From Rhynchopus sp. YZ270_cl-10 (taxonomy: Eukaryota > Euglenozoa > Diplonemea > Diplonemida > Diplonemidae): DNA of 64,000 nt. Positions 19,901 through 28,800 of the stretch are shown here, one piece after another. Location of the stretch: assembly GCA_964035575.1 (NCBI GenBank), contig OZ037866.1, forward strand, positions 1,116,001-1,180,000, written 5' to 3'. The stretch's first letter is position 1. Each line of letters starts with the position of its first letter. Position numbers and translations under genes: made by a program. Under the pieces are notes generated by a model. That model saw only the letters and a list, made by a program, of their open reading frames with translations. It was not told the origin of the DNA and ran no database searches.

Positions 19901-22900
19901 CAGGTCCCCACAGCTGGACCTACGTCTGCGCCAGCAACAGCGCTCCCAGCTGGCTCGACCTTCGCTCCTGCAACTCCCCTACCGATGGGATCTACATTTG
20001 CGCCGGCAACACCGCTACCAGTGGGGTCGACCTTCGCACCTGCAACTCCACTGCCGATGGGGGCTACATTTGCACCTGCACCACCAACATCAGCACCGGC
20101 CACAGCGCTACCGGCAGGAGCCACATTTGCACCGGCAACACCACTTCCAGCTGGTTCGACATTTGCACCACCGACCCCATTACCGATGGGGTCGACGTTC
20201 ACACCTGCAACTCCACTTCCCATTGGATCGACCTTCGCACCTGCAACGCCCCTACCAGCTGGCTCGACGTTTGCACCACCGACACCACTGCCGATGGGGT
20301 CCACTTTCGCGCCTGCACCACCAACGTCAGCACCGGCCACAGCGCTCCCAGCTGGCTCGACATTTGCTCCTGCAACGCCCCTACCGATGGGGTCGACGTT
20401 AACACCTCCGACATCATTGCCAGCAGGAGCAACCTTCGTACCGCCAACGCCACTGCCTGCAGGGTCAACGTTCGCTCCGGCAACACCCCTGCCAATAGGA
20501 TCAACATTTTCACCAGCAACATCACTACCTGCAGGGTCGACGTTTGCACCACCGACACCACTGCCGATGGGGTCTACTTTCGCACCTGCACCACCAACGT
20601 CAGCACCTGCAACAGCGCTCCCAGCTGGCTCGACCTTCGCTCCTGCAACTCCCCTACCGATGGGGTCTACATTTGCGCCGGCAACACCACTACCAGTGGG
20701 GTCGACCTTCGCTCCTGCAACTCCACTGCCGATGGGGTCTACTTTCGCACCTGCACCACCAACGTCAGCACCAGCCACAGCGCTACCTGCAGGGTCAACT
20801 TTCTCACCGCCCACACCACTTCCCATTGGATCGACCTTCGCACCTGCACCACCAACGTCAGCACCTGCAACAGCGCTCCCAGCTGGCTCGACCTTCGCTC
20901 CTGCAACTCCCCTACCGATGGGGGCTACATTTGCGCCGGCAACACCACTACCAGTGGGGTCGACCTTCGCTCCTGCAACTCCACTGCCGATGGGGTCTAC
21001 ATTTGCACCTGCACCACCAACATCAGCACCGGCCACAGCGCTACCTGCAGGGTCAACTTTCTCACCGCCCACACCACTTCCAATGGGGTCCACGTTCGCA
21101 CCTGCAACTGCACTCCCAGCTGGTTTTACTTTTGCGCCGGCAACACCACTACCAGCCGGATCGACATTTGCACCGCCGACACCACTACCGATGGGGTCGA
21201 CCTTCGCACCACCGACAGCGTTGCCAGTGGGCTCGTCATTTGCACCTGCTACTGCACTGCCTTTAGGGTCTACCTTTGCACCAACACCCGCACCTGCAAC
21301 AGCGTTACCAGCGGGATCAACCTTCGCGCCAGCTACGCCTCTACCAATAGGGTCAACGTTTGCACCAACAACACCCTTGCCGATAGGATCAACTTTTGCA
21401 CCTCCGACATCATTACCAGCGGGTGCCACGTTCGCACCTGCAACGGCGCTACCAGTTGGTTCTACATTCGTGCCGGCAACACCACTTCCCATTGGATCGA
21501 CCTTCGCTCCTGCAACGCCCCTACCGATGGGGTCTACATTTGCACCTGCACCACCAACATCAGCACCAGCCACAGCGCTACCTGCAGGGTCAACTTTCTC
21601 ACCGCCCACACCACTTCCAATGGGGTCCACGTTCGCACCTGCAACTGCACTCCCAGCTGGTTTTACTTTTGCGCCGGCAACACCACTACCAGCCGGATCG
21701 ACATTTGCACCGCCGACACCACTACCGATGGGGTCCACGTTCACACCACCGACAGCGTTGCCAGCTGGATCTACCTTCCCACCTGCAACAGCGCTCCCAG
21801 TTGGATCCACGTTTGCACCAGCAACGCCCCTGCCGATGGGATCAACTTTCGCACCTCTGACATCATTGCCAGCAGGTGCTACTTTCGCACCTCTAACTGC
21901 GCTCCCAGCGGGATCCACGTTTGCGCCTGCAACACCACTTCCCGTAGGATCTACCTCCGCGCCTGCAACTGCACTCCCAGCTGGACTTACATCTTCCCCT
22001 GCGACATCACCACCAGTAGCGGCGACCTTCACACCTGCAACAGCGCTTCCAGTTGGTGCTACGTCAGCACCCCCCACAGCACTGCCCATAGGGTCGACCT
22101 TGGCACCTGCCACCACACCGCCAGCTGGCGCAACATTCACACCACCTACACCCCTACCTGCGACACTTCCGCCTACAGTGCCGCCGATGGGGTCGACGGT
22201 AGCACCTGCGACACCTGCCCCAACCCTAGCACCCACACCACTACCTATGGGGTCCACGCTAGCACCTGCCACCGCCGCACCCCTCACTGCATCGCCTACC
22301 ATTGCCCCCACTGCCGTTCCGAGCACAGCACCTTGGAGCACATCTGCCCCCTCCAAGCCCGTACGCACCGACGTTCCACCGACCAGAACACCAACCACCT
22401 TTACCCCAAACACACCACGATCGTTCGCACCGCTGGTTCCACTGCCGCAGTGGCGGACGCGGGCTCCACTGCCAGATGGTATGACCTATCCACCTGGACA
22501 TGATACCCAGGTACCGAAGCCACCTACGCGAGCACCACCGCCTGTTGACAGGAGGACGTTGGTGCCTGTAGGGGTGAAGGGGTCCACTGAGAATGAGAAC
22601 AGCTCTGGAGGGGACTCCTTTCCGTGGTGGGTGTTGGCTGTGATAGCGGTGTGCATTTTGGTGTGTGTGTTTATCGGCGCGGTGATGTGGTGCAGGAAGA
22701 AGGAGCAGGAGCACGACAAGATGCAGGAGGAGGTGGACACTGAACGTGGCGCGGGTTTGCCCCCTCTGATACCCTACAGCAGCCAGCTGCGGGCACACAG
22801 CGAGCCGCCGATGCCGCCCAGCCAGGCTGCAACCCCAAGCGAGCACTTCTCCTTCCCCCCGTCGAGGGAGGGCACACCACAGTTCCTCAACACCTGCTCG

Positions 22901-23065
22901 TCCGCTCCGGTGTACGACTCCTCCCGTCTCTTTCCAGACAAAGAGTCAGGCGGCGGAGGGGGGGGAGGAGGGGGCTGGGGAAACTCAAGCGAAGTCGATG
23001 CAAGCACTCCATTGATAGAAATGCTTCCCCCACGCAGGACCACACCCCTCACTTTGCACATTTGA
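16955..23065 (+). CDS. Membrane-anchored astacin-family metalloprotease with a very long TPAP/LPxGSTFAP stalk
   Basis: The protein has 2036 residues. MGMPTHCVGVFLGLLFPVFL forms the signal peptide. The astacin domain carries the zinc site HEIGHSLGLAHEH (His161, Glu162, His165, His171), SRPDRD, and the Met-turn SIMHY (Met216, Tyr218). The same beta-rich, EGF-like (CSGRGTC...CQCNSGYGGLDC) and two LamG-like domains follow as in its neighbours. The stalk fills about residues 878-1870: TPAP repeats first, then dozens of LPAGSTFAPATPLPMG-type units. A membrane helix (about 1890-1912) and a tail of about 120 residues with nine consecutive Gly end the protein. It lacks the cysteine module of the 9276 protein. 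Codon use in the protease half is less GC-biased than in the 9.3- and 25.9-kb paralogues. Intronless. The protease role is firm by motif; the target is unknown. Confidence 0.93.
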   Translation: MGMPTHCVGVFLGLLFPVFLAHDTDAAHPALYTLHGDVQVFPPSTSSSREGSAQSVSGVADSTDLWANGAVQYYIETVLTNVVNPAAGPLTDPDSRITQAIAHWEQKTCIRFSPCVKEACPSPHLFFISDQDSCNSPIGVAPGGANQINLASSCAYGTVLHEIGHSLGLAHEHSRPDRDSYIFVNLAEVEAGKADQFDIVDVSARSLGAYDYSSIMHYGSLAFADNTEPTIVSPQPIGQREGLSSGDIKAISFMYNDCNIAPFTLPRCIASHDMAATHLIPLDTSWEVEFNAMYSKNMKVSFGQTTAPSGDLLQSEVSGAVVPSSGRVTVGYTPKAAQAGQSFILSVTFEDVSSKTTAMTCMVFVKVASSNAVCFGIDSTDPLVCSGRGTCIDAPVSTQCQCNSGYGGLDCSALEDCEYNTVDAFDASMASWVGIASPEFTGIDSTTAKLGAASLRIGKANEPITEQAHLTILGVSFPRRITFYMARQDDLTTPSIEFRDDTTAACFDVLLGATSWAFNGAGVAGTAVAGVFYKVDLHIDWVLERVSLYVDGEETKADAAFRNSCPNGLAEAIFFGNGWLDEFHLWCASYVTLSGTVLQGVAQDQLRSGGIYMTLTLVGDTDGWVETDANKQAIIDSMQGTAGGFDAFRAALIPSTALVNVDAVDKQIVVIGPLVGAAYDVASDEMVQFKITSDMLVSGVAPLWSPSDVEFLVSGAFECDASVSYPFDTIGAGSISVSSAEVRAGAGSGSIALNSQTDLAMPNMYPFYASFSCRVGSTGSVVVAFESAGGQRIGFTCASIPGLMFQGGAPLMVGALSMATWADVKLVFSWTASEVDIFVGGVSMGKGTVPAGYTGVSVVRVSSTDTAGYIDELLLACVDPTPAPPTPSPPTPVPTPSPPTPAPPTPAPPTPAPPTPAPPTPAPPTPSPPTPAPVTPSPPTPAPPTIAPTPLPFGVTFSPPTPAPPTPSPPTPTAAPATAVPTQVPTAGPTSAPATALPAGSTFAPATPLPMGSTFAPATPLPVGSTFAPATPLPMGATFAPAPPTSAPATALPAGATFAPATPLPAGSTFAPPTPLPMGSTFTPATPLPIGSTFAPATPLPAGSTFAPPTPLPMGSTFAPAPPTSAPATALPAGSTFAPATPLPMGSTLTPPTSLPAGATFVPPTPLPAGSTFAPATPLPIGSTFSPATSLPAGSTFAPPTPLPMGSTFAPAPPTSAPATALPAGSTFAPATPLPMGSTFAPATPLPVGSTFAPATPLPMGSTFAPAPPTSAPATALPAGSTFSPPTPLPIGSTFAPAPPTSAPATALPAGSTFAPATPLPMGATFAPATPLPVGSTFAPATPLPMGSTFAPAPPTSAPATALPAGSTFSPPTPLPMGSTFAPATALPAGFTFAPATPLPAGSTFAPPTPLPMGSTFAPPTALPVGSSFAPATALPLGSTFAPTPAPATALPAGSTFAPATPLPIGSTFAPTTPLPIGSTFAPPTSLPAGATFAPATALPVGSTFVPATPLPIGSTFAPATPLPMGSTFAPAPPTSAPATALPAGSTFSPPTPLPMGSTFAPATALPAGFTFAPATPLPAGSTFAPPTPLPMGSTFTPPTALPAGSTFPPATALPVGSTFAPATPLPMGSTFAPLTSLPAGATFAPLTALPAGSTFAPATPLPVGSTSAPATALPAGLTSSPATSPPVAATFTPATALPVGATSAPPTALPIGSTLAPATTPPAGATFTPPTPLPATLPPTVPPMGSTVAPATPAPTLAPTPLPMGSTLAPATAAPLTASPTIAPTAVPSTAPWSTSAPSKPVRTDVPPTRTPTTFTPNTPRSFAPLVPLPQWRTRAPLPDGMTYPPGHDTQVPKPPTRAPPPVDRRTLVPVGVKGSTENENSSGGDSFPWWVLAVIAVCILVCVFIGAVMWCRKKEQEHDKMQEEVDTERGAGLPPLIPYSSQLRAHSEPPMPPSQAATPSEHFSFPPSREGTPQFLNTCSSAPVYDSSRLFPDKESGGGGGGGGGWGNSSEVDASTPLIEMLPPRRTTPLTLHI
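19588..22560 (+). repeat. Coding minisatellite of about 3 kb (stalk of the 16.96-kb gene)
   Basis: The first 250 nt encode TPAPPTP-like repeats. The rest encodes units of the form LP(A/M/V/I)G(S/A)TFAP(A/P)TP, with higher-order blocks interrupted by APPTSAPATALPAG. Several blocks of 100-250 nt recur nearly unchanged (for example near 20.56, 20.86 and 21.54 kb), which suggests recent block duplication. Because of unit composition, other frames also stay open for about 3 kb; these are shadows. Confidence 0.9.
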
Positions 23066-23135
23066 GAGGGGATGGAGGGGGTGGGTGTGGGGGGACAGTG
23101 CAGTAGGATGGAATTAAAAAAAAAAAAAAAAAATT

Positions 23136-23257
23136 AAGGGAAGGCTCGTTTTTCCATTTAATGTTACAAAGTAACAATAAACCATTTTTTCCAGTGACGC
23201 CTCCCCCCCCTTTATTGTTACTTTGTAACAATAAATGGAAAAACGAGCCTTCCCTAA
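23136..23257. repeat. Short foldback element after the astacin gene
   Basis: Arms of about 46 nt (AAGGGAAGGCTCGTTTTTCC and its inverse) enclose about 30 nt. It lies 70 nt past the stop codon. It could be a small MITE or a 3'-end RNA hairpin. Confidence 0.6.
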
Positions 23258-24811
23258 GCAAGGTAATAAGTGGATGAGAATGTTCTTTCTGCGATATGTC
23301 AACAGTTTGTGATCTACTTTGAACAGTGCTTTTACTACGCACGAGAGGCTTAGGTTCATCTAATAAACGTTTCTTTGTAAGGTAGGGGGGGTGAGGCTGA
23401 CCGCTAATCTGTCAAGCAGAGTAGTTCCGGAAAAAGACCCCAAATAATTGGTATCCTTTTTTCGAAAAACTGTTCAGTTTTACACAATATCAGCCAGCCC
23501 ATTTGCTTAACAACCGTCTTTTGTGACGAAGAGTGAGCCCAGTGTATTCTATGCGCGATATGTGGAAAGGATGTGTGTGATACGAGAGGCACATTCATCT
23601 TTCAAGTTTTCTTTGTTTGTTTGTTTTTGGAGTCAGGCCAGCTTATTGCACACGGGAGAGCTGCCACATCAAGGGGGCTGAGATATGTTCATGTAAATGA
23701 CTTTTCGATCCCGCATTGCACTTCGCGGTGGCCCCAAGGGAGGAAGTCACCCTTCTCCAGAAAACCAGGTAAAGAATTCCCCCCCACCCCACCCCCATTT
23801 TAAAAAAGGACAGTGGAGATCGCCACGACTGTGGCAACACAACCGAGGCAACTGCACTGCAACAAATTATCAAAAAATATTTTAAAAACCCCCACCCCCA
23901 CCCCACCCCCTCTACACTGTCCGCGTAGATCCCCCCCACTACGTAGAGTTATCTGATACCGGCAAGTTGCTTCCCCAAAGCGACGTCACTGGATGTCACT
24001 TACGAACTGAGCCATGATTGCCCTTAGGGTCCGCTATTCAAAAGCAGGCCGTTAAAAAAGGCTAAGGTAGTGTGGCTTTCCAAGCGGTGAAGGAACCGCC
24101 TCCGTTCTCTTACGGTACGGGTCACTCATGTCCCACCACAGCATGAGGTCGACTGAGCTGTTTCAACTCCTTTGTTAAGGTGGCGTTACACCCTGCGAGA
24201 TAATACAAAAAAAAAAAAAAAAAAAACGATTTCTTTCTGTCATTTGCGATTCCCAGCTGTTGGTCCATGCGAGTGCTTTCATTAGAAGGCAACGCATTTT
24301 TTTTTTTTTGCCTGCCGTGCGTCAGTGCCTGCGTCTCAGAGTCGTTTGCACTATCAACTTTACTTTGTTTGTCGTGTGCTCATTATTTTCTTTTTTTACT
24401 TTGTGAAGCACCGAGTCTTCTTCTTTTTTTTCGTTTTTCTTTTTTCTTTTTCTTTTATATGTACAGAGGTGGCTTAGGCGGCGCGCGACGAGCCTACTCA
24501 TTCACTTTTTGGTGTTGCTTTTAATTTTTTAAGCATACCCTTTTTGTTGTCACTTTTTATTCTACCTTTTTACCACATGGTATGGTTTCCTTTTTACTTT
24601 TTACGTTTGCTACTTTTCATTACCTTCTTTTCTTTACTGCCTTTTTCTTTTTCATTTTACTTTTCACTTTTCGGAGAGGAACAACCCTTGCTCCTACTGA
24701 TTACTTTGACTGGGTACGCCTCGCACACCTCCCTCTTCGGGAGAAAGCAACCTCCAGTGAAAATTAGTCTTCCAAATAGCTGCTCGTCAACTATCATGTT
24801 TATTCCCTTCT
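23258..24811. other. Spacer with recurrent-motif copies and one GC-richer patch
   Basis: No gene is supportable. Motif copies lie at 23337-23374 and, in shortened form, at about 23575-23610. A GC-richer patch at about 23985-24190 has several short hairpins (for example GCGGT/ACCGC) but matches no RNA family I recognise. Confidence 0.45.
23337..23374 (+). repeat. Copy of recurrent spacer motif
   Basis: It reads ACGCACGAGAGGCTTAGG then TTCATCTAATAAACGTTT, matching the copies near 38.5, 44.2 and 45.4 kb in order and orientation. Confidence 0.55.
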
Positions 24812-25478
24812 GGGGCAAAAAAAATAAAATCCCAGCCATGGTGTGGCTAACTCCAAAAATAAAGTGTAATTTTTGTACTTATTTTGTACTTTTTTTGTAT
24901 ACCCTAAAAAAGGGGTTTTTTTTATTTTTGGTACCAATTCGTACTTTCCCAATCGCCCCAAGGGAAAGGGTGGGTTGCAATCTTGTGCCGCAGGCGCACG
25001 GTACGCTACTTTTTTCGTTGGCCACATCCTTCTTTCTCACTCCTCATTGGGTTCTACGAGCTCCGTCCGTAAAATGGTGGGGTCACAACATGCAGCAAAG
25101 TTCGCAGCTATGCAAACTGCCCCCACGTTTACCTTGCACTTTACCCTCAGTGGTCAAGTACTGACCATATTTTACACTAAACCTGAAAATGCCCTGTAAA
25201 AACTGATGCATGCATTTTAGGTCAAAAATACTCATTTCTCAGCGCAAAGTGACCCCATCACAGCACGCACGGACTCCCGAGAATCGAAGAAGAAAAAAAA
25301 ATTCCTCAATTTTTTGTAGGCCAAAAAAAATTTTCCCCGACCCGACCCCGACCCCCAAAAAGTTTATACAGGGAAATAATTTTTCGCGAAAAACACCCCC
25401 AAAATAAAGTGTAATTTTTGTGCTGTTTTTGTACTGGATTTAGCCACACCAAGCCAGCATTTTTTATTTTTTCCCCCC
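24812..25478. mobile_element. Inverted-repeat element (about 0.67 kb)
   Basis: The left arm GGGGCAAAAAAAATAAAATC continues to GCCATGGTGTGGCTAA. The right arm (TTAGCCACACCAAGCC...TTTTTTCCCC) is its inverse. TCT flanks both ends and could be a 3-bp target duplication. Each arm is followed inward by a direct repeat AAAATAAAGTGTAATTTTTG. One copy of the GC-rich dispersed motif lies inside (24962-25013). No protein frame is seen. Confidence 0.6.
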
Positions 25479-25545
25479 TCTGCACCTATGGTGACAGATT
25501 TAAATTTCTACTTTATTTTCAAAATAAATCCCCTTTTTCTTTACA

Positions 25546-25649
25546 CACGACGGTGAAGTAAAATGATTTTATTTGTGGTTTCACTGTTGCAAGCCAACGG
25601 TAATACCACAAATAAAACCACAAGCCGAATCAGTTACTTCACCGTTGTG
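25546..25649. repeat. Small foldback/MITE, 104 nt
   Basis: The ends CACGACGGTGAAGTAA and TTACTTCACCGTTGTG are inverse with one mismatch. An inner pair (TTTTATTTGTGGTT and its inverse) extends the hairpin. It lies about 245 nt before the next gene. Confidence 0.65.
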
Positions 25650-25893
25650 AAAAACAAAGTTTCAGTGATTCTCATCCATACACCACTGCCCTCTTCTAGG
25701 GCCGTTGCACACGTTTTTTTTTTTCTTCTTTCCAACCATTTTTTTTTTTTTTTTTGTACGACCGCACAAAAAACGACACTCTTTTTTCAACATTCCCTCC
25801 CAACCACTCAACCACCCCTTTAACCCCCACCACCTACCTGCCAACCAGGAAAAAAAACCCCCCGAAATAACAAAAAGCCAAAAAAAAAAAAAA

Positions 25894-28800
25894 ATGATGA
25901 AGGCAATGATGCTGCTGTCCGCAGCAGCCACCGCCGCTGCGATTAGGACGAACGACGGGCAGGACTACATGATCCTGCAGGGCGACATGCAGATCCCAGT
26001 GGACCGTGAGGGGAAGGCCATGAGCAGTGCGGGGATCAACCGCGACTCTGACCTGTGGGTGGGGGGCAAGGTGCCGTACTACGTCAACACACAGTCGACA
26101 AACTCGGGGAACCCTGCTTCTTACCTTCTGAAGGCGGACGACGCTGTGGTGGCGCAGGCACTCTCTCATTGGGAGGCACGTACGTGCATCCGTTTTGAGA
26201 AGGTCAGCAGCAGCAGCCCACCCAACCCGCACATGATGTTCATCTCAGACAGAAGCCAGTGCAACTCCCCTGTCGGAGTCTCAGGGACCGGAAAGAACCA
26301 GATCAACCTCTCCGAAGACTGCGGTCTGGGTGCTGCCATTCACGAGATTGGACACTCCATGGGTCTTGCGCACGAGCAGGCAAGAAACGACCGTGATGAG
26401 TTCATCTACGTCGACTTCTCGCAGATTAAGAGCGGCATGGAGCACAACTTCGACAAGGCCGGTACAGATGGGCGTGCCATCGGTGCGTACGACTACGGAA
26501 GCATCATGCATTACAGTGCCAACGGATTCGCTACAGGAAACAAGCCCACTATTGTCTCCCCTTTCCCCATCGGACAGCGCGAAGGTCTGTCCCCCGGAGA
26601 CGTTGAGGGCATCCACTTTATGTACAACGAGTGCAAGGGTGCGTTCGAGAAGCCGCTGTGCATGTCGTCGCAGGACACCACCAAGACGCACACCATCCCG
26701 CACTCGAAGGAGTGGATTGTTGAGTTCAACGCGGTCTTCACAGCAGGCGAGGCGCTGACCGTGACGTACGCAGGCTCGACCGAGCCGGCCTCGATGACGA
26801 CGCGTACCGTTGCGGATGGGGCCACAACAGGCGACACCGGAACGACGCTCCTCACCTTCACCCCCGCCGACAGCGAGAAGGGCAAGACCTTCACCCTCTC
26901 CGCCACGTTCACCAACAACGGTAAGGAGGCCACCTGCTCCGTCAACGTCCAGGTTGCCGACAGCGACGCCGTGTGCTTCGGTACGCCCTCCAGCGACCCG
27001 AAGGTCTGCGCCGGGCGTGGTAAATGCGTGGACGACCCGCTCGCGCCCTGCCAGTGCAACTCCGGCTACGGTGGTCTTGAGTGCTTAGGGTTCGACTCCT
27101 GCCCGTCCAACTACCTTGACGCATTCGACGAGAACATCGGTACCTGGTCCCCTCTTGGTGTCGGTGTGAAGAAGGTGACCGACCACGTTGCCCTGGGTGG
27201 TGGTGCCTTCCTCATTGGACCTGACCAGGATGGTAAGGCGGGGCAGGCGCAGTTCGAGCTTCTTGCGCCGTCGCACCCACAGAGAATCACCTTCTACCTG
27301 TCTCGCTATGAGTCCGACGACCTGACACTTGACTTCCGTGGCGGAGACGGCACCACTGGGTGCTTTGACATCCGCTACAGCGGCGGTGCCTGGAAGGTCG
27401 ACGGCGTTGCAGTCGGTGCGGAGGCGGAGCCGAAGACGTGGTACCACTTTGACCTGCACGTTGACTGGACCAAGAACACAAACGACCTCTACATCGATGG
27501 GCACTTGGAGACAGAGGGTGCGGCCTTCACAGGGTCCTGCTCCGCTGGGCTCACGAAGATGGTGTACTTCGGAAACGGCTACCTGGATGAATTCCACATG
27601 TGGTGCACGAGCTTCATCCTGCTGACCGGGTCTGTTGTGGAGGGTCTGACGCAGGACCAGCTCCGTGCAGGAGGCACCAGCATCACGCTGACCCTTGTCG
27701 GAGACTACGACGCGTGGATCGACACCCCCGCCAACAAGCAGGCCATCATCGACGCCATGATCGGTGACCACCCGAAGTCCGAGGGGTGGAACCTTCTCAG
27801 GCCCAACATGGTCACCAGCTCGATGGTCACCATCAGCTCCTCCGACCCGCAGGTCCTGACCATCGGGCCCTTGAACGCAGAGCCAACCTACAAGTCGGAC
27901 GCCACAGAGCTGGTCGACTTCTACCTGACAGGTGCCATGTTCACGTCCGGTCTCGCACCGATCTGGGGAACGCGTGACGTTGAGTTCCAGATCCCCGGAG
28001 AGTGCCACCACTCCGTGCGTAAGCAGTTCGAGGACCCCGGTGAGGAGAACCAGTACTTCAAGATCTCGAGCACCGCGAAGCAGGGCTCGTACTCTGGTAA
28101 CCCGCAGTCTGGGTACAAGAAGACCATCGCTGCGGGCGGGATCCGTGCGAAGTCGCTGACGTGGAGCATGCAGACAGCGGACACCAGCGGGCAATTCAAG
28201 ATTGAGTTCCTCGCTGCGGACGGCAGCACGATCAACTTCTGCATGGGGTGCTCGCGTGGTACTATGTCGTACTCTGGTGGGTCGGGAGGCTCCTTCTCCG
28301 CTAGCACATGGGTGGACGTGCAGATCACGATCGACTGGACTGCCAAGACCTACGACACGAAGGTTGACGGTGGTGCTGTTGGCACGGGTGACGCACTCCC
28401 TGCCGGCTTCGAGAACATTGTCAAGATTGAGATCCTTACCTTCGGCGCATCCTCCTTCATTGACGACCTGCACCTGGCGTGCGAGCACCGTGACCCTACC
28501 TTTGAGTCGAAGCCGGAGTGCCCTAAGGTTGGCATCGACGCTGCGACGCTGCACTTCTTCCCTGGTACGGACCCGCTCGCAAGGTCGGACAAGGTTGCAC
28601 TGATCCCCTCGACCTCGACCGACTGCAGCAACGCAGACACTGAGTGCGCCACGCTCGACGCATGCTCCGTGACGGTCGGCTCCATGCTCATGGACAACCA
28701 CGCCCTCGAGTGGGGTGCCGGCACCCTCCCCAAGCTTGTCGCCAACACAGAGTACAAGGTCTGCTTCTACCCTGAGTCTGCTGGGCACTGGTTCCTCCTC

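Noticed and set aside
19255-22413. 1052-residue minus-strand frame and 973-residue + frame across the stalk region
   Set aside because: Both are shadows of the coding minisatellite; unit composition keeps several frames open and the translations show no domain.
23985-24190. Structured ncRNA in a GC-richer patch
   Set aside because: Only short local hairpins are visible and no conserved core of RNase P, SRP or U-snRNA could be recognised.
25705-25893. N-terminal extension of the 25.9-kb astacin
   Set aside because: It is made of Phe and Lys homopolymer translations and would hide the signal peptide that starts at 25894.
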